Shown here: in pieces, positions 1 to 9,866 of the stretch | Position numbering within the stretch: position 1 is the stretch's first letter | How the letters are laid out: each line of letters opens with the position of its first letter | Source: Engraulis encrasicolus | Lineage: Eukaryota; Chordata; Actinopteri; Clupeiformes; Engraulidae | Direction: 5' to 3' | Assembly (NCBI RefSeq): GCF_034702125.1 | Contig: NC_085870.1 | Location: forward strand, 4,560,753-4,624,752 | DNA length: 64,000 bases | Position numbers and translations under genes: made by a program | The notes under the pieces: model-generated | Seen by the model: the letters and a program-made list of their open reading frames with translations, nothing else | Database searches by the model: none | What the model was told of the DNA's origin: nothing

Positions 1-560
1 ATTGGCCGAACATTGTGAATTTGGGACATTAAGAGATCAGTTGATTAGAGACCACATTGTAGTTGGCATTCGAGATGGCAAGCTCTCAGAAAATTTGCAA
101 CTAGATGCAAAAACTAACACTGGAATCGGCCATAACAAATGTTAGGCAAAGCGATGCTGTGAAAAAGCAGCAGTCTGGTAAGCGTGGGACGGAGCACGTG
201 GTGGGAAACCTCGAAGCCATACACAAAAGGCAAAGTGACAATTTGCAGAAGATTGTGACAATGGGTTCCCAAGATATGACTTCACTTCCTGTTTGGCGAC
301 GTTTAGGCTGCTTTTGATTGGCTGACGATAATGTCATAGGATGCGTTGGATTCGTCTTGGCCCAAGGATTTCAACGGTACCACCAGATTTAAAATGGATC
401 GGCGAAAGATCACCCCGTGACAGACCAGGGATCGGCGTGCGGGAGATACGGAAATGCCAAGCAGCTGTGGAAGGATTGCCCTGCTCGTGATGCTTAGTGC
501 AGACGGAGTCACAAAAAGGGCCACTTCGCCAAGATATGCAAATCTAACGGCGGACTGCAC
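1..560 (+). pseudogene. gag relic with zinc knuckle (Ty3/gypsy)
   Basis: Translation of 1-230 gives a retrotransposon gag-type segment (acidic and leucine-rich, with RDHIVVGIRD followed by LTLESAI and a Lys/Gln-rich stretch). It shifts frame near base 110. At about 478-545 a CCHC zinc knuckle is recognisable (C-x2-C ... GHFAKIC), but a stop codon falls inside it. Gag would form the particle and the knuckle would bind the element's RNA. The copy is non-functional. Confidence 0.6.
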
Positions 561-587
561 AACATCACAGAGGAACGCACTGACGGC

Positions 588-854
588 GTGGAGGGTGAGG
601 ACTACTTCTACCTGTCAGAAATGGCGTCAGGGGGAAACAGTGAGTGGAACGAACTGCTGCAGCTGAATGAAAAAAAGACTGTGTTTAAATTGGACACGGG
701 CGCAGCGGTGACAGCAATTCCAGGCAGCGCTTTCTCCCCCAATAGCCACGGATCCCTGCAGCCAGCGAGAAAGGTGCTGTATGGGCCAGGAAACCACAAG
801 CTGGAGGTGAGAGGCTGTTTTAAGGGACTGTTGAGCATTGAAAACAGAGACTGA
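588..854 (+). pseudogene. Retropepsin-like aspartic protease fragment
   Basis: The reading frame contains the active-site motif LDTGAAVTAIP, typical of gypsy-type aspartic proteases, which cleave the gag-pol polyprotein. The flap and C-terminal part are poorly kept. The frame ends at 854 and a frame shift leads into the protease/RT linker at 838-1173. This is part of the dead gypsy copy and not a host protease. Confidence 0.7.
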
Positions 855-959
855 ACAGGACATTTATGTAATTGACAAACTGTGGAAGCCTCTGTTAGGC
901 CTGCCGGCAATTGAGGCACTTACTTTAATTCAACGCCTCCACACTGTAAAAGCAGAGCA

Positions 960-1683
960 GATTGACATAAAGGCTCAGTACCCCAAAGTTTTCCGTGGCC
1001 TAGGCAAATTAAAGGAGCCATACAAAATTGAGTTGGAGACAGAGGCAGTCCCCTTTGCTCTGTCATCTCCACGGTGCGTGCAACTGCCCATGCGAGACAA
1101 AGTGCGGGCAGAACTCAAGCGCATGGAGGACATGGGAGTAATTTCAAAGGTGACCCAAGCTACACCATCATAGTGCCCAAGGCTTCAAGCAAGATTCGGC
1201 TGTGCACAGACCTGACGCACCTGAACAAGTGGGTACGGCGAGAGAGACATATCCTGCCAGCAGTAGACCACACTCTAGCTAGTTTGGCAGGGGCAAAGAT
1301 GTTCACAAAGCTGGACGCAACAAGTGGCTTTTGGCAAATCCCTTTGTCAGAAGACAGCTCACTGTTGACAACATTCATCACACCGTTTGGCAGGTATGCA
1401 TTCAACCGCCTGCCATTCGGCATCTCCTCAGCCCTGGAGCACTTCCAGCGACGCATGTCACAAATGCTGGAGGACTGTGACGGCGTGGTGTGTCACGCGG
1501 ATGACAAAGCATGGCATGCCAAAGACAACCAGGAACACGACGCACGACTCCATCGTGTGCTAAAAAGACTGGAGGCTGAGGGCCTGACGCTGAACGAGAA
1601 ATGCAAATTCTCCAGGGACAGCATCATGTTCGTCGGCCACCACGTCTCAGCAAATGGGGTGGCGCCAGATCCTGGTAAAATAA
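960..1683 (+). pseudogene. Reverse transcriptase, first part (Ty3/gypsy pol)
   Basis: The frames 838-1173 and 1074-1748 overlap across a frame break near 1160. They carry RT motifs in order: a polymerase entry region, the KLDATSGFWQIPL motif, TPFGRYAFNRLPFG, and the catalytic xxDD as HADD near 1495-1506 (YxDD variant). The frame ends in VAPDPGKIK just before the SINE insertion and resumes at 2253. Homology is clear, but the gene is disrupted. Confidence 0.88.
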
Positions 1684-1947
1684 AGGGCGGTGGTAAAGGA
1701 GCCGATCGGCAACCCAAAGGTTGCAGGTTCGAGCCCCGCTCGACCTGACTCTATCGTTGTGTCCTTGAGCAAGATACTTAATCCCAAGTTGCTCCTGGTG
1801 GCAGGGTGGTACCCTGCGTGGCAGCCATGGCCACCGGTGTGTGAATGTGAGTGTGAATGGGTGAATGTGAGGCATACAATGTAAAGCGCTTTGAGTGCTC
1901 GAAGGAGTGGAAAGGCGCTATATAAATGCAGTCCATTTACGATTTAT
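1684..1947 (+). repeat. tRNA-derived SINE with an L2-like 3' tail, inserted in gypsy pol
   Basis: The head looks like a tRNA gene: a pol III B box (GGTTCGAGCCCC, about 1727-1738) and a degraded A-box region about 35-40 bases upstream. The 3' end reads GTAAAGCGCTTTGAGTG then GCGCTATATAAATGCA. Fish SINEs often share such a tail with L2-clade LINEs. The L2 LINE at 24150-26440 in this window ends in the similar GCGCTATATAAATAAA. The SINE interrupts the pol frame between codons for IK and MDMPEP. It is not a working tRNA: the A box and the cloverleaf are degraded. Confidence 0.75.
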
Positions 1948-1957
1948 ATAATGGACA

Positions 1958-2242
1958 GGGACTCACTAGTTTGACGCCGTTTCAGTACTTACGTAGCCTG
2001 GCCGCGCCAAACCCCTACAGCGAAGCTCAAACAAGCAATTTAGGGTTAGGGTTAGGTTTAGGGTTAAGGTTAGGGTTAGGTTTAGGGTTAGGTTTAGGGT
2101 TAAGGTAAGGGTTAGGGTTAGGGTTAGGGTTAGGGTAAGGATTAGGGTTAGGGTTAGGTTTAGGGTTAGGTTTAGGGTTAAGGTTAGGGTTAGGGTGGTA
2201 TGACACAAGCCGTACCGAAAGGGCGTCGAATTAGAGATTCCC
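1958..2242 (+). mobile_element. MITE with an internal telomere-like array, copy 1 (10-bp TSD)
   Basis: This 285-bp element begins GGGACTCACTAGTTTGACGCC and ends with the inverted equivalent (GGGCGTCGAATTAGAGATTCCC, given here as two runs: GGGCGTCGAATTAG then AGATTCCC). It is flanked by an exact 10-bp direct repeat ATAATGGACA at 1948-1957 and 2243-2252. The interior (about 2038-2196) is an irregular array of TTAGGG, TTTAGGG and TTAAGG units. A 9-10 bp target duplication suggests a Mutator-like origin, by inference; no transposase is present. The second copy at 11832-12012 is in the opposite orientation. Confidence 0.85.
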
Positions 2243-2252
2243 ATAATGGACA

Positions 2253-3060
2253 TGCCTGAGCCGACCGACGTAGGAGGAGTGAGGAGAGTGATGGACATGG
2301 CAAATTACCTCGCCCGCTTTGATTCAAAACATATCGCTGCATTGTTATTGGTTTTGCCTGACTCAGGGCACAGCGTTAAAACGTTCTCAGATCCGAGGCC
2401 AGACCTACTCGCTAGCTGAAAAACTTTGGCGTCCAGCGGGTGGCGGTGGTTTACCAGGCTACACGAAAGATCTTCTCAGTGAGAAAGGTGAGTGCTGCTG
2501 GGGCACAGCACAAAAAGAGGCTTTTCAGAGACTGAAAAATGAACTGAGTTCACCATGTGTGCTGGCGCCATACTCACCAGCAGCTGAGACGAGCGTCTCG
2601 GCAGATGCGTCATCGTTCGGGGTGGGTGCCGTCCTGACACAGCGGCAGACAGATGGCAAGTGGAAACCAGTGGTGTTCATCTCAAGAGGGCTGTCCGACG
2701 CTGAACAACATTATGCCCAAATTGAAAAGGAGGCTCTGGCAGCAACATGGGCCTGCGAGCGGCTGTCATCTTACCTGCTGGGGTTAAAATTCAGACTTGA
2801 GAGACCACAAGCCACTGGTGCCACTGCTGAGCATCAAAGCTCTGGATGAGCTCCCTCCAAGAGTCTTCAGATTCCGTCTGAGGCTGCTCAAGTTCAACTT
2901 TGACATCGTACATGTGCCGGGTAAAGAACTGATAATGGCAGACACGCTGTCCAGAGCGCCTGTGAGACAGGCATACACACAGGAAGACGAGGACAGAGAG
3001 AGAGAAGTGGCTGTGTTTGTGGACGCAGTCATCAGCAGCGTGCCAGCTTCAGAGACTTAA
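2253..3060 (+). pseudogene. RT C-terminus and RNase H (Ty3/gypsy pol)
   Basis: After the insertions pol resumes with MDMPEPTDVGGVRRVMDMAN. It continues through a connection segment to the RNase H motif SADASSFGVGAVL near 2599-2637, then the region with EKEALAATWACERLSSYL. A frame shift near 2795 moves into the frame RDHKPLVPLL ... HVPGKELIMADTLSRAP, which is the usual end of gypsy RNase H. RNase H would remove the RNA strand during reverse transcription. It is inactive here because of the frame breaks. Confidence 0.85.
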
Positions 3061-3070
3061 CTAAAGGAGA

Positions 3071-4241
3071 TTGAGGAGAAGCAAAAAGCAGACCCAGTCT
3101 GCGCCAGGCTCAGGGAGTACTGCTCCACAGGGTGGCCGGAGAAAAATGCCCTGCCGAGCTGGGGTCATACTGGGCAGAAAAGGACAATCTCACTCTGGCT
3201 GGCGATCTGCTCCTCAGAGGCTGCAGAATTGTAATCCCCAGCTGCATGGACTCCAGGACATACACGATGGCCACCAGGGCATTGTCAAGTGCAGGGCAAC
3301 GGCCCGCCAGTCCGTCTGGTGGCCGGGAATCTCCGTGAAGATCCAGAGTATGGTAGAGAACTGTGACATTTGCACCCAGCGCAGGTCTGTACACAGAGAG
3401 CCCCTGACGACCACACCAGTGCAAGAACGCCCGTGGCAGCGAGTGGGGACAGACTTGTTTTTCTGGGAGAAAAAGACATACTTACCGCACGGTCACACCA
3501 CTTACTGTCAGTTCTGACTACTTCTCACGGTACATTGAGGTGGCTAGGGATGCACCGATACCATTTTTTTGAAAACCGATACAAGTACGAGTACATTAAT
3601 GTGTGTACTTGCCGATACCGAGTACCGATACCGATACCTTTTACCACCAAAATACAATGAAAATAAATGCATGGCCTTGTTTTTTTCCACCTGTGATATT
3701 TTTACTGTCCATTTCCATGTAGATGTAAATGTTAGTAAATGTATGAGGTGGCACTTTTTTGCCATGCTGCTTTCAAGTCCACAGAACGTGACAAGATTTT
3801 GCATTGTTTTGTGTAATAGCAGTATCGTTCCTGGTATCGGCAAGTGCTTGACGAGTACGAGTACGAGTACGAGTATAATGAGCAGTATCGGGTGCTGATA
3901 CCGGTGCATCCCTAGAGGTGGCCCAACTTAATGTCACTTCAGTGCACACAGTCATAGCAGCCCTGAAAGACACATTCAGCAGACACAGAATTCCACAAAC
4001 AGTTGTCTCCGACAACGGCCCACAGTGGTCTCTTCTAAGACTTTGCCAAGGAGTATGGATTCACCCATCTCACCAGCAGCCCGAGGCGAACGGGGAGGCA
4101 GAGCGTGCAGTGGCGACTGTAAAAGGACTGTGGAAAGGAGGAGGTGAGAAAACAAAAGCCTTGTTGACTTACCGGGCTACTCCGCTGGAGAATGGCTATT
4201 CCCCAGCCCAGCTCCTGTTGGGGAAAAAGGGACAAAAATGA
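3071..4241 (+). pseudogene. Integrase (Ty3/gypsy pol), split by a hAT MITE
   Basis: An HHCC zinc-binding region is seen (HDGHQGIVK ... ENCDICTQ, about 3262-3380). The catalytic core follows: the first Asp in RVGTDLF, the second in VVSDNGPQW, and Glu in EANGEAERAV. The core is interrupted at 3545-3914 by a hAT MITE whose 8-bp target duplication repeats the coding bases GAGGTGGC. Small frame breaks occur elsewhere. It would insert the element's DNA copy into the chromosome. The copy is dead. Confidence 0.85.
3545..3914. mobile_element. hAT-type MITE inside gypsy integrase
   Basis: The ends are inverted repeats: TAGGGATGCACCGATACC on the left, and GGTGCATCCCTA preceded by a GATACC-type stretch on the right. 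An exact 8-bp duplication GAGGTGGC lies at 3537-3544 and 3915-3922, as hAT transposases make. The subterminal DNA is rich in CGATAC/GAGTAC steps. There is no transposase. A partial relative lies at 4904-5024. Confidence 0.9.
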
Positions 4242-4579
4242 CTGAGAAAACAAAAAACAAAACAAAAAAAAAGAGGGGAAAGAAAGGGGTTAAGAGAAAA
4301 TGTTATTTGTGGTCAATGAAAAAGAATGTTAAATGCATTGTGTTTATGTTGCATTTATGTTTATGACAATGTCTTGAGAAAAGTAAGTAAGAGACATGGT
4401 GTTCATTTCTTATGAGTTTAAAGAAAAGCGGTGAAGAGTTAATGCTATTGGTATAAAGTTATGAAGTTAACTTTAACATGAATGAGTTTAAATTCAGTTT
4501 TACAATGAGATTACAGTAAATCTGAAGTATTCCCCTAAAGGTTATTTGTTGATGAGATTTCTGTCTAAGAGGGGCAGGT
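4242..4579 (+). other. Gypsy 3' untranslated stretch
   Basis: There is no coding frame here. The sequence is A-rich and ends in a purine-rich run (AAGAGGGGCAGG, about 4568-4579). That is where a gypsy polypurine tract would prime plus-strand synthesis next to the 3' LTR. Confidence 0.4.
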
Positions 4580-4740
4580 GTTGTGTACAGTGGAATGATT
4601 GACATGCCCCTTGGTGGTCACATGGACGCACCCAGTAAAGTATGCACGTATGTGAAACCGCCTCCGGAGTATTTCTAATTACAACGGGCTAAGCCCCCAG
4701 TTATACCTGTAGACTACAAACATACCCAACCTGAGAAACA
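4580..4740 (+). repeat. Candidate gypsy 3' LTR (or part of one)
   Basis: It starts TGTTGTGTACAG right after the purine tract and ends ...CTGAGAAACA, so it has the TG...CA form of an LTR. The other LTR is outside the window, so identity between LTRs cannot be checked. The length (about 160 bp) is short for a full LTR. Confidence 0.4.
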
Positions 4741-4903
4741 AGTTTTTTTTTTTGTCTGGCATGGACATAGTACGGCTACATAGTACCTGAGTGGTCAGTT
4801 TATACACGATGGGTCTTACTGGACAGGTGTCTCGTATGCTTGTAGCTCTCTTGGTCCTTGTCGGGGCATTGCTGTGGCTCTATGTTTCCCAGCCCCTTTT
4901 TTC

Positions 4904-5024
4904 CCATGCTGCCTTCAAGTCCACAGAACGTGACAAGATTTTGTATTGTTTTGTGTAATAGCAGTATCGTTCCTGGTATCGGCAAGTGCTTGACAAGTGC
5001 AGTATCAGTATCGGTGCATCCCTA
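4904..5024. repeat. Truncated relative of the 3545-3914 hAT MITE
   Basis: From CATGCTGCCTTCAAGTCCAC to GGTGCATCCCTA this matches the right third of the element at 3545-3914 with few differences. The left end is missing, replaced by unrelated sequence with a poly-T run. Confidence 0.75.
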
Positions 5025-5118
5025 TATTCCGGTTCCGGATCCAGCAGGATCTTAAGCAGTGGATCCGGTATCCGGCAGGATCCTAAAAATCAGGATCCTG
5101 TGTGTCTCTACCCACAAT

Positions 5119-5345
5119 TAACCATGTTTTTTTTAGCATGGTTTGTGACTATGGTTAAACCATAGACACTCACACAAACCATGCATGGTCACAAACCATG
5201 CTGATAAAAAACATGAAAAGCATGAATAACCATGATCCATGGTTAGTCAGAAACCACGGTTTTCATGGCTACCCAAAAACAACATGGATAAGCCTTGTAA
5301 TACTATGGTTGGTTCAGAGAACCATGGTTTATTTTTATAAGACTG
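5119..5345. repeat. Inverted-repeat cluster built on AACCATG/CATGGTT
   Basis: CATGGTT and its complement recur about a dozen times. A clear hairpin pairs about 5122-5150 (TAGCATGGTTTGTGAC) with about 5187-5217 (GTCACAAACCATGCTG). It is probably a decayed palindromic MITE. There is no coding potential. Confidence 0.55.
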
Positions 5346-5869
5346 GTTGCTGTTGAGAGGGAGTGTGAAATTGGTGCTCTGGTGCTTTCATATGGCTTAA
5401 CCCTCCTATTATCCTTGGGGTCTATTTGACCCCAATCAACGTTTAACGTCTGAGAAATACATTAAGTGCACATTTCTTTTGCTTCATATTTGATGACTTT
5501 TCCTAAATAGATGGGGTAAATGTGACGAAAGGGAAATTTCCACAAAAATGTTTTTCTTTAATGCTGTGCGCATTTTGAGTACATCTGTGTTCCTTGGGGT
5601 CAATTTGACCCCACATTGTTTTAGGTGTATAAAACATAAATGGAACATCCATATTTTTCAAATATTTGTTATAGTCTGTTTAGATAATGTGAAATACATG
5701 AAAATAAGCGATGTTTTTTTTGCTCTAATTAGGGCTCTGAACACTAACAATTCTAATGATGTGAGCAAAGGCCAAAACGAATTAAATGCAAACTTTTGGG
5801 CAGTGGTGGCTTCTACAGCAATGGAATGTTGACACAATCCACCAACTGCATCATATTATATATACATAG

Positions 5870-6929
5870 CACCTATGGCACCCTATAGCACCATCCACAA
5901 TACACCCCCCCCTCTCCAAACCTGTTCCATGGGAGCTACTATTGCTACTATAGCAATTGATTCAGTGATTGATTAAGTGAAAGCATGCACCCCAAGGTAG
6001 GCCTATCAACATCTGCACACTCATTGTGGATATACTGATCATTTGGGCTACCCTGTGTAACCATCCACACAACTATGGCAGATGAATAGGCTAATAGGCA
6101 AATGCGGGGGGAAAAAACTTGGATGACAGTGCACAAGGGTGACAAGCCATGATTCAAAAACAAACACAGTACCATGCTATGCATCATTTTCACAGAGGGA
6201 ATATCAGCAAGTTCCTATAGGCTTCACATGTACAGAATGCACGAGATCCACAGCATGCAAGAAGGACACATGGCACAGGATTTGTACAGGAAGGTGTTAT
6301 GTCCCGCTGGGCATTGCTGCCTGTCGCATCTCCTCCGGTGCCCATGGGTCAGCTGCAGGGTCATCAGTCGGGAACCACCATTCACTAACGTTTTGCCCCT
6401 TTAATCCCGAAACGTTTCGTGGTGGCGGGGCAGTGACAGGGACGTCTCCCTGTCACCTCCTACAGCTGATGGGTGTTTTCCCCTGCGGCTGTTGTCTGGG
6501 GTTAGGTGTTCTTCCCCCACGTTTTGTCCCTCCTCCTGAGCCAGAGCCAAAGGCTCGCCTTTTCAGCCTCCGCACACATCACCTGTCAAATGTAAATCAA
6601 CAGGCAAAGCTCATAGGAACAATATTCCATAAAATAAGGTGCAAAATCACCTCAGGGCAGGTATGTGGGAGGGTACTATATTCAAAAGACTGACTAATAA
6701 GGCCATGCATGAAGAGAAACCAGTTCCTGAAGAAAGACCGAAGACCGTTCTGAACCACTGTTTTGAACCTCACCTTTGTAGATGAACTTGGCAAATGAGA
6801 GAAAGGAGTAGTACTTAATCCAATATAAAGACATGTTTTGTACTATAATGGCTGATGACTTGAAAATTATGATGACTGCCATCTATTCTGATTATTTGAG
6901 TAAATTTAAGCAATATGATACGAGTGGGA
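5870..6929. other. Non-coding interior of the TTAA element
   Basis: I find no supportable gene. Short open frames at 5948-6193 and 6139-6693 lack any recognisable domain. A C/T-rich stretch lies around 6300-6570. Confidence 0.4.
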
Positions 6930-7011
6930 GTGAGGTTGTTCTGGGACACCCTCACGGGTGTGATTCGCCGCAGGCAATTACACCCGTGAGGGTGTCCCAG
7001 AACAACCTCAC
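6930..7011. repeat. Perfect 32-bp hairpin downstream of the recombinase gene
   Basis: The left arm 6930-6961 (GTGAGGTTGTTCTGG ... CACGGGTGT) is matched exactly by its reverse complement at 6980-7011, with an 18-base loop. It lies about 85 bases beyond the stop codon of the minus-strand recombinase gene. It could be an element end, a recombinase binding site or a transcript-end structure. Confidence 0.9.
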
Positions 7012-7095
7012 AACCAGGAGTGTTATATTGCTTTTATACAATAGCTCCTTTGCCAACACAATTAGTTAATTGACAGTGATGTTAAACTATGTTCA

Positions 7096-7423
7096 TTATT
7101 TTATTTGATTGTTTATTTGCTTGTTCCTCTGCTCCGGAAAATAGTTCCAGTTATTGTCTTTGGTTGCTGCGCAACGCGCACCACGGCGCTGCCTGCCTAT
7201 TTGTAGACGTTGATCTGAACGTTCCCTGCAGCCGCTGAGAAAGGGCCCTGGCTGGCAGTCTGAAACAGGTGGTGGGGTGAAACAGGTGGATAGCTGCTGC
7301 TCCAATTTTGCTGACGTTATTTGTTGATGGTCTCCAGTTTGGTGATGGTCTCCAAGTACATGGCTCCACCACTTCCTGCTCTCCATAGAGGGGCGCCAAT
7401 AGCTCACAAGAGAGCTCTCTGAC
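7096..7423 (-). CDS. Recombinase last exon (catalytic Tyr, basic C-terminus)
   Basis: The acceptor is TTTCTTGTAG with a long pyrimidine run. The exon joins the previous one in phase (AG|G TCA ...) to read VSGHR-SESSLVSYWRPS. That gives the usual distance between the GHR and Tyr motifs of this family. The stop is TAA at 7096-7098. Confidence 0.65.
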
Positions 7424-7529
7424 CTACAAGAAAAAAACATATGCCATAGCAAGGCATTAAACAAACAAACAAAAGTAATTAATAAATAGGTGTGTAATGG
7501 GTGCCTAATCTAGATGATGTTGCGCTTAC

Positions 7530-8498
7530 CTATGCCCACTCACTGCCATGATCTCCCTTGCCGCGAGTCCTGCGTCTGACAACTTCTGGATGGCCGTGGC
7601 TCTGAAGCTGTGATTGGTGTAGCGCACCTTCGTCCTGGCATCCAAGCTCAAACGTGGGAGCATCTGGCTCAGTTGATTTATCCCAACTGGTACAGTGGTG
7701 TACCAAACATTGTCTGTGGGAGATACATGCCGCCTAGGATGAAGGTAAAGCACTTTCCCATCTGCCGGGATCTTCTGCAGACTGTATTTCGTGAGGAAGG
7801 CCACTGGGCAGAGGAGATTACCGGGCTCCTCATACATTGCTCCTCTGTTGTTCTCTCTGGTCCTCTCCATCTGACTTTTGTGATTTTTCGTTTCTTCATT
7901 AAACGTCATGGTGTAGTACTGACAGCCATTTTCGTCTCTTGCCAGCGTAAATGAGTTAGCCTCTTCGCCCGAAATGTAACTGGATATCAAACCACACCTT
8001 CTGTAATAAACTTTTAGGGTTGCTTGGCTGCAGGGCTGTTCTGGTTTTCAGTATGAGAAGGTCTTCATTTGAGATGGGTGGGTGATGTGTCGTTTTGTCT
8101 CTTCCAGCTCTCCTGATTTGTTTGAGGACACCTTTGAACACATTATTAGCCGCTGCGAACTCAGTGTCCAGCATTATATTAATATTGCGGCTAAGGGGAG
8201 GCTCATTGAGATGGCGATTGAGCCCTGCCCGCAGCCCAGCATAGCTGCTAATGCCATACATTTCCCCTTTCACTGTTCTTATCGAACCATAAAATTCTCT
8301 AAGCATATGGCCTAATTCAGCCTTTGCTATTGTTTTGAGATCCGCTGTATACTTGCGCTCTTGCAGCCAACTCGTAAAGCACTTCACTGCCCACGAAGTT
8401 TGTTTAACGGTATTCCCTTCGTGACGGCTATTTTCTATTGAGTCCAATGGGGCACCTAAGTCACGCCCTTCTACTTCCGATCCATGGGGCTGGAGCTC
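7530..8498 (-). pseudogene. Recombinase main exon, frameshifted
   Basis: The frame is open on the minus strand from 8498 to about 7965 (HGSEVEGRD ... FDIQLHFGRRG). It then resumes in another frame from about 7978 to 7530 (ANSFTLARDENG ... MAVSGHR). The donor site CATAG|GTAAGC lies at 7530. The upstream splice site is uncertain, between 8447 and 8498. Confidence 0.65.
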
Positions 8499-9014
8499 TC
8501 AAAATTTTGAATTGGAGTTAACGGAGCGAGTCAAGCTAAATCCTCATCCCGTTTGGCATGTGCTCCGGATTTCACATATGATGACAGTGAATTTGAAAGG
8601 TTTGGATTTGCGTCGTAAGACCACTCATTTTCGACACGCAAGAAACTTTATTTTAGCTTTTGTGCAAAACTGTGTTAGAGACTACACGTGCGCCTCGCAT
8701 ATTTGACGTGAACCGAGGCACAGCCAACCCTACCGCTGCACCGCGGCTTAAGTGGCTGCACGTCGGACATGCGACGTCTGTTGTGTAGTCCAAATAATTA
8801 CATATTTTTGCACCAACACAACTCAAAAATCGCTTGCCAAGTGAAGTCAACAAGCACACCATTGGTTTTTATTAATTCCGAGGCACAGCATATGTGTGAT
8901 CAACAGGGAAATGCGAGGTGGATCGGGAAATAGCTTTGATCAGTCCATTACAGCCCAGTCAAAAGTTTTTGCGTTGCCAGCCCCATGAGCCGCCCGGAAG
9001 GGGTGGAGACTTAC

Positions 9015-9076
9015 GTGCCCCATTCTTGCGGGGTTAATTTGACAGCTCTTGTTGCGATGTTCGGCGTAACCTCCAT
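9015..9076 (-). CDS. Candidate first coding exon of the recombinase gene
   Basis: On the minus strand an ATG at 9076 begins MEVTPNIATRAVKLTPQEWG and runs into a strong donor site CAC|GTAAGT. The open frame extends upstream as an acidic, Glu-rich stretch to a stop near 9178. The phase (two bases left over) does not match any AG in the open part of the main exon. So either an exon is missing between them or one base has been lost. Confidence 0.3.
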
Positions 9077-9866
9077 GTTTGCCCTTTCCTCCCTCTCCTC
9101 TTCATCTGATTCATACTTCAGATCGAAATTAATGATAAACTCCTCCACAGCTATTCTTTTTTCTTCTCTAGGCTACCTGTCAACTTCCTCGATTACTTCT
9201 CGCTTGTTTATGTATTTTGTGGAATGATGGAATGGAATCTTGGTGTAACGGTTACTTTGTATCTTTGGTCGCGGAGTGATTATTAGATGTGAAGAGTCAT
9301 TCATAGAGTGTTGGAGGACCCTCATTCCTAGTGACGCGTAGAACGCCTCTTGTCCAATCAGAATTTGTGAAATAATTCGACCGGATCTAACTATTGTATA
9401 ACAGTGAAATATGTCATTTGCACAATAATTTGGAATGTAGTGTATTCTGGGCTCAAATTTACCCAGAGGATATTAGATGTTAGTATCCTTGATAAACTTT
9501 TTTTTTTTCAAATGTTATGAATAACAGAAATTCATATTTAGGGAGCAGGTGCAACTGAAACTGAAACAACTGAAACAATAATATCTATATCTGTTAACCT
9601 GTTTTAGATTAATCACTGTCATTTTATTGCTACTTTGCACATTTTCACCTAGTCATCATGCATTAGTTTTTTGGTGCGTGTGTGGGGGTGCTGGGAGATA
9701 TTTAAAGGACTTTTATGTCAGCAACAGGGCAACATTAGATATCTGAGACATAAACATGTGTCAAAGTTTTGGTTTCTACTGATTTTGAAGACATTTTAGT
9801 GGCTGGGGTCAAATTGACCCCAAGGATCACGGATGTTACCCAAATCTGAGGGTAACAGGAGGGTTA
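9077..9866. other. Upstream and right flank of the recombinase gene within the TTAA element
   Basis: No gene is seen. A CCAAT-type motif (GTCCAATCAG, 9353-9362) and an inverted match to the left flank (TTATACAATAG at 7034-7044 with CTATTGTATAA at 9391-9401) lie here. That inverted match may mark the ends of a smaller recombinase element nested in the TTAA element. Confidence 0.3.

Larger units (their letters stand above)
1..4740 (+). mobile_element. Degenerate Ty3/gypsy LTR retrotransposon, 5' part outside the window
   Basis: Reading left to right, the plus strand gives fragments of gag, a zinc knuckle, an aspartic protease, reverse transcriptase, RNase H and integrase, then a purine-rich stretch and a possible 3' LTR. 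RT before integrase is the Ty3/gypsy order. The element is dead: it has frame breaks in gag, RNase H and integrase, stops in the zinc-knuckle region, and three later insertions (SINE at 1684-1947, telomere-repeat MITE at 1958-2242, hAT MITE at 3545-3914). No env gene is visible. The 5' LTR and the start of gag lie before base 1. Confidence 0.9.
7096..8498 (-). pseudogene. Crypton-type tyrosine recombinase, two exons, one frameshift
   Basis: This codes for a tyrosine recombinase of the Crypton/DUF3504 kind, related to the domains domesticated in ZMYM2, QRICH1 and KIAA1958. Such enzymes cut and rejoin DNA through a phosphotyrosine link. The larger exon (7530-8498) holds an N-terminal SAM-like segment, the first catalytic Arg (HFGRRG), then YTNHSFRAT with the H-x-x-R pair and VSGHR. 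An intron follows (donor GTAAGC, acceptor TTGTAG), then exon 7096-7423 with the candidate nucleophile Tyr in SYWRPS and a basic tail ending at TAA. A frame change near 7965-7985, between GRRG and ANSFTLARD, breaks the frame. Otherwise the reading is well kept, so the copy is young. No ATG was found for the large exon. Confidence 0.75.

Noticed and set aside
608..919. Minus-strand frames opposite the gypsy protease
   Set aside because: Shadows of the recognisable retropepsin frame.
1720..1745. tRNA gene
   Set aside because: A B box is present but the A box and cloverleaf are degraded and a SINE body follows.
2041..2200. True chromosome end or telomere fusion
   Set aside because: The array is inside a 285-bp element with inverted ends and a 10-bp target duplication, in the middle of gypsy pol.
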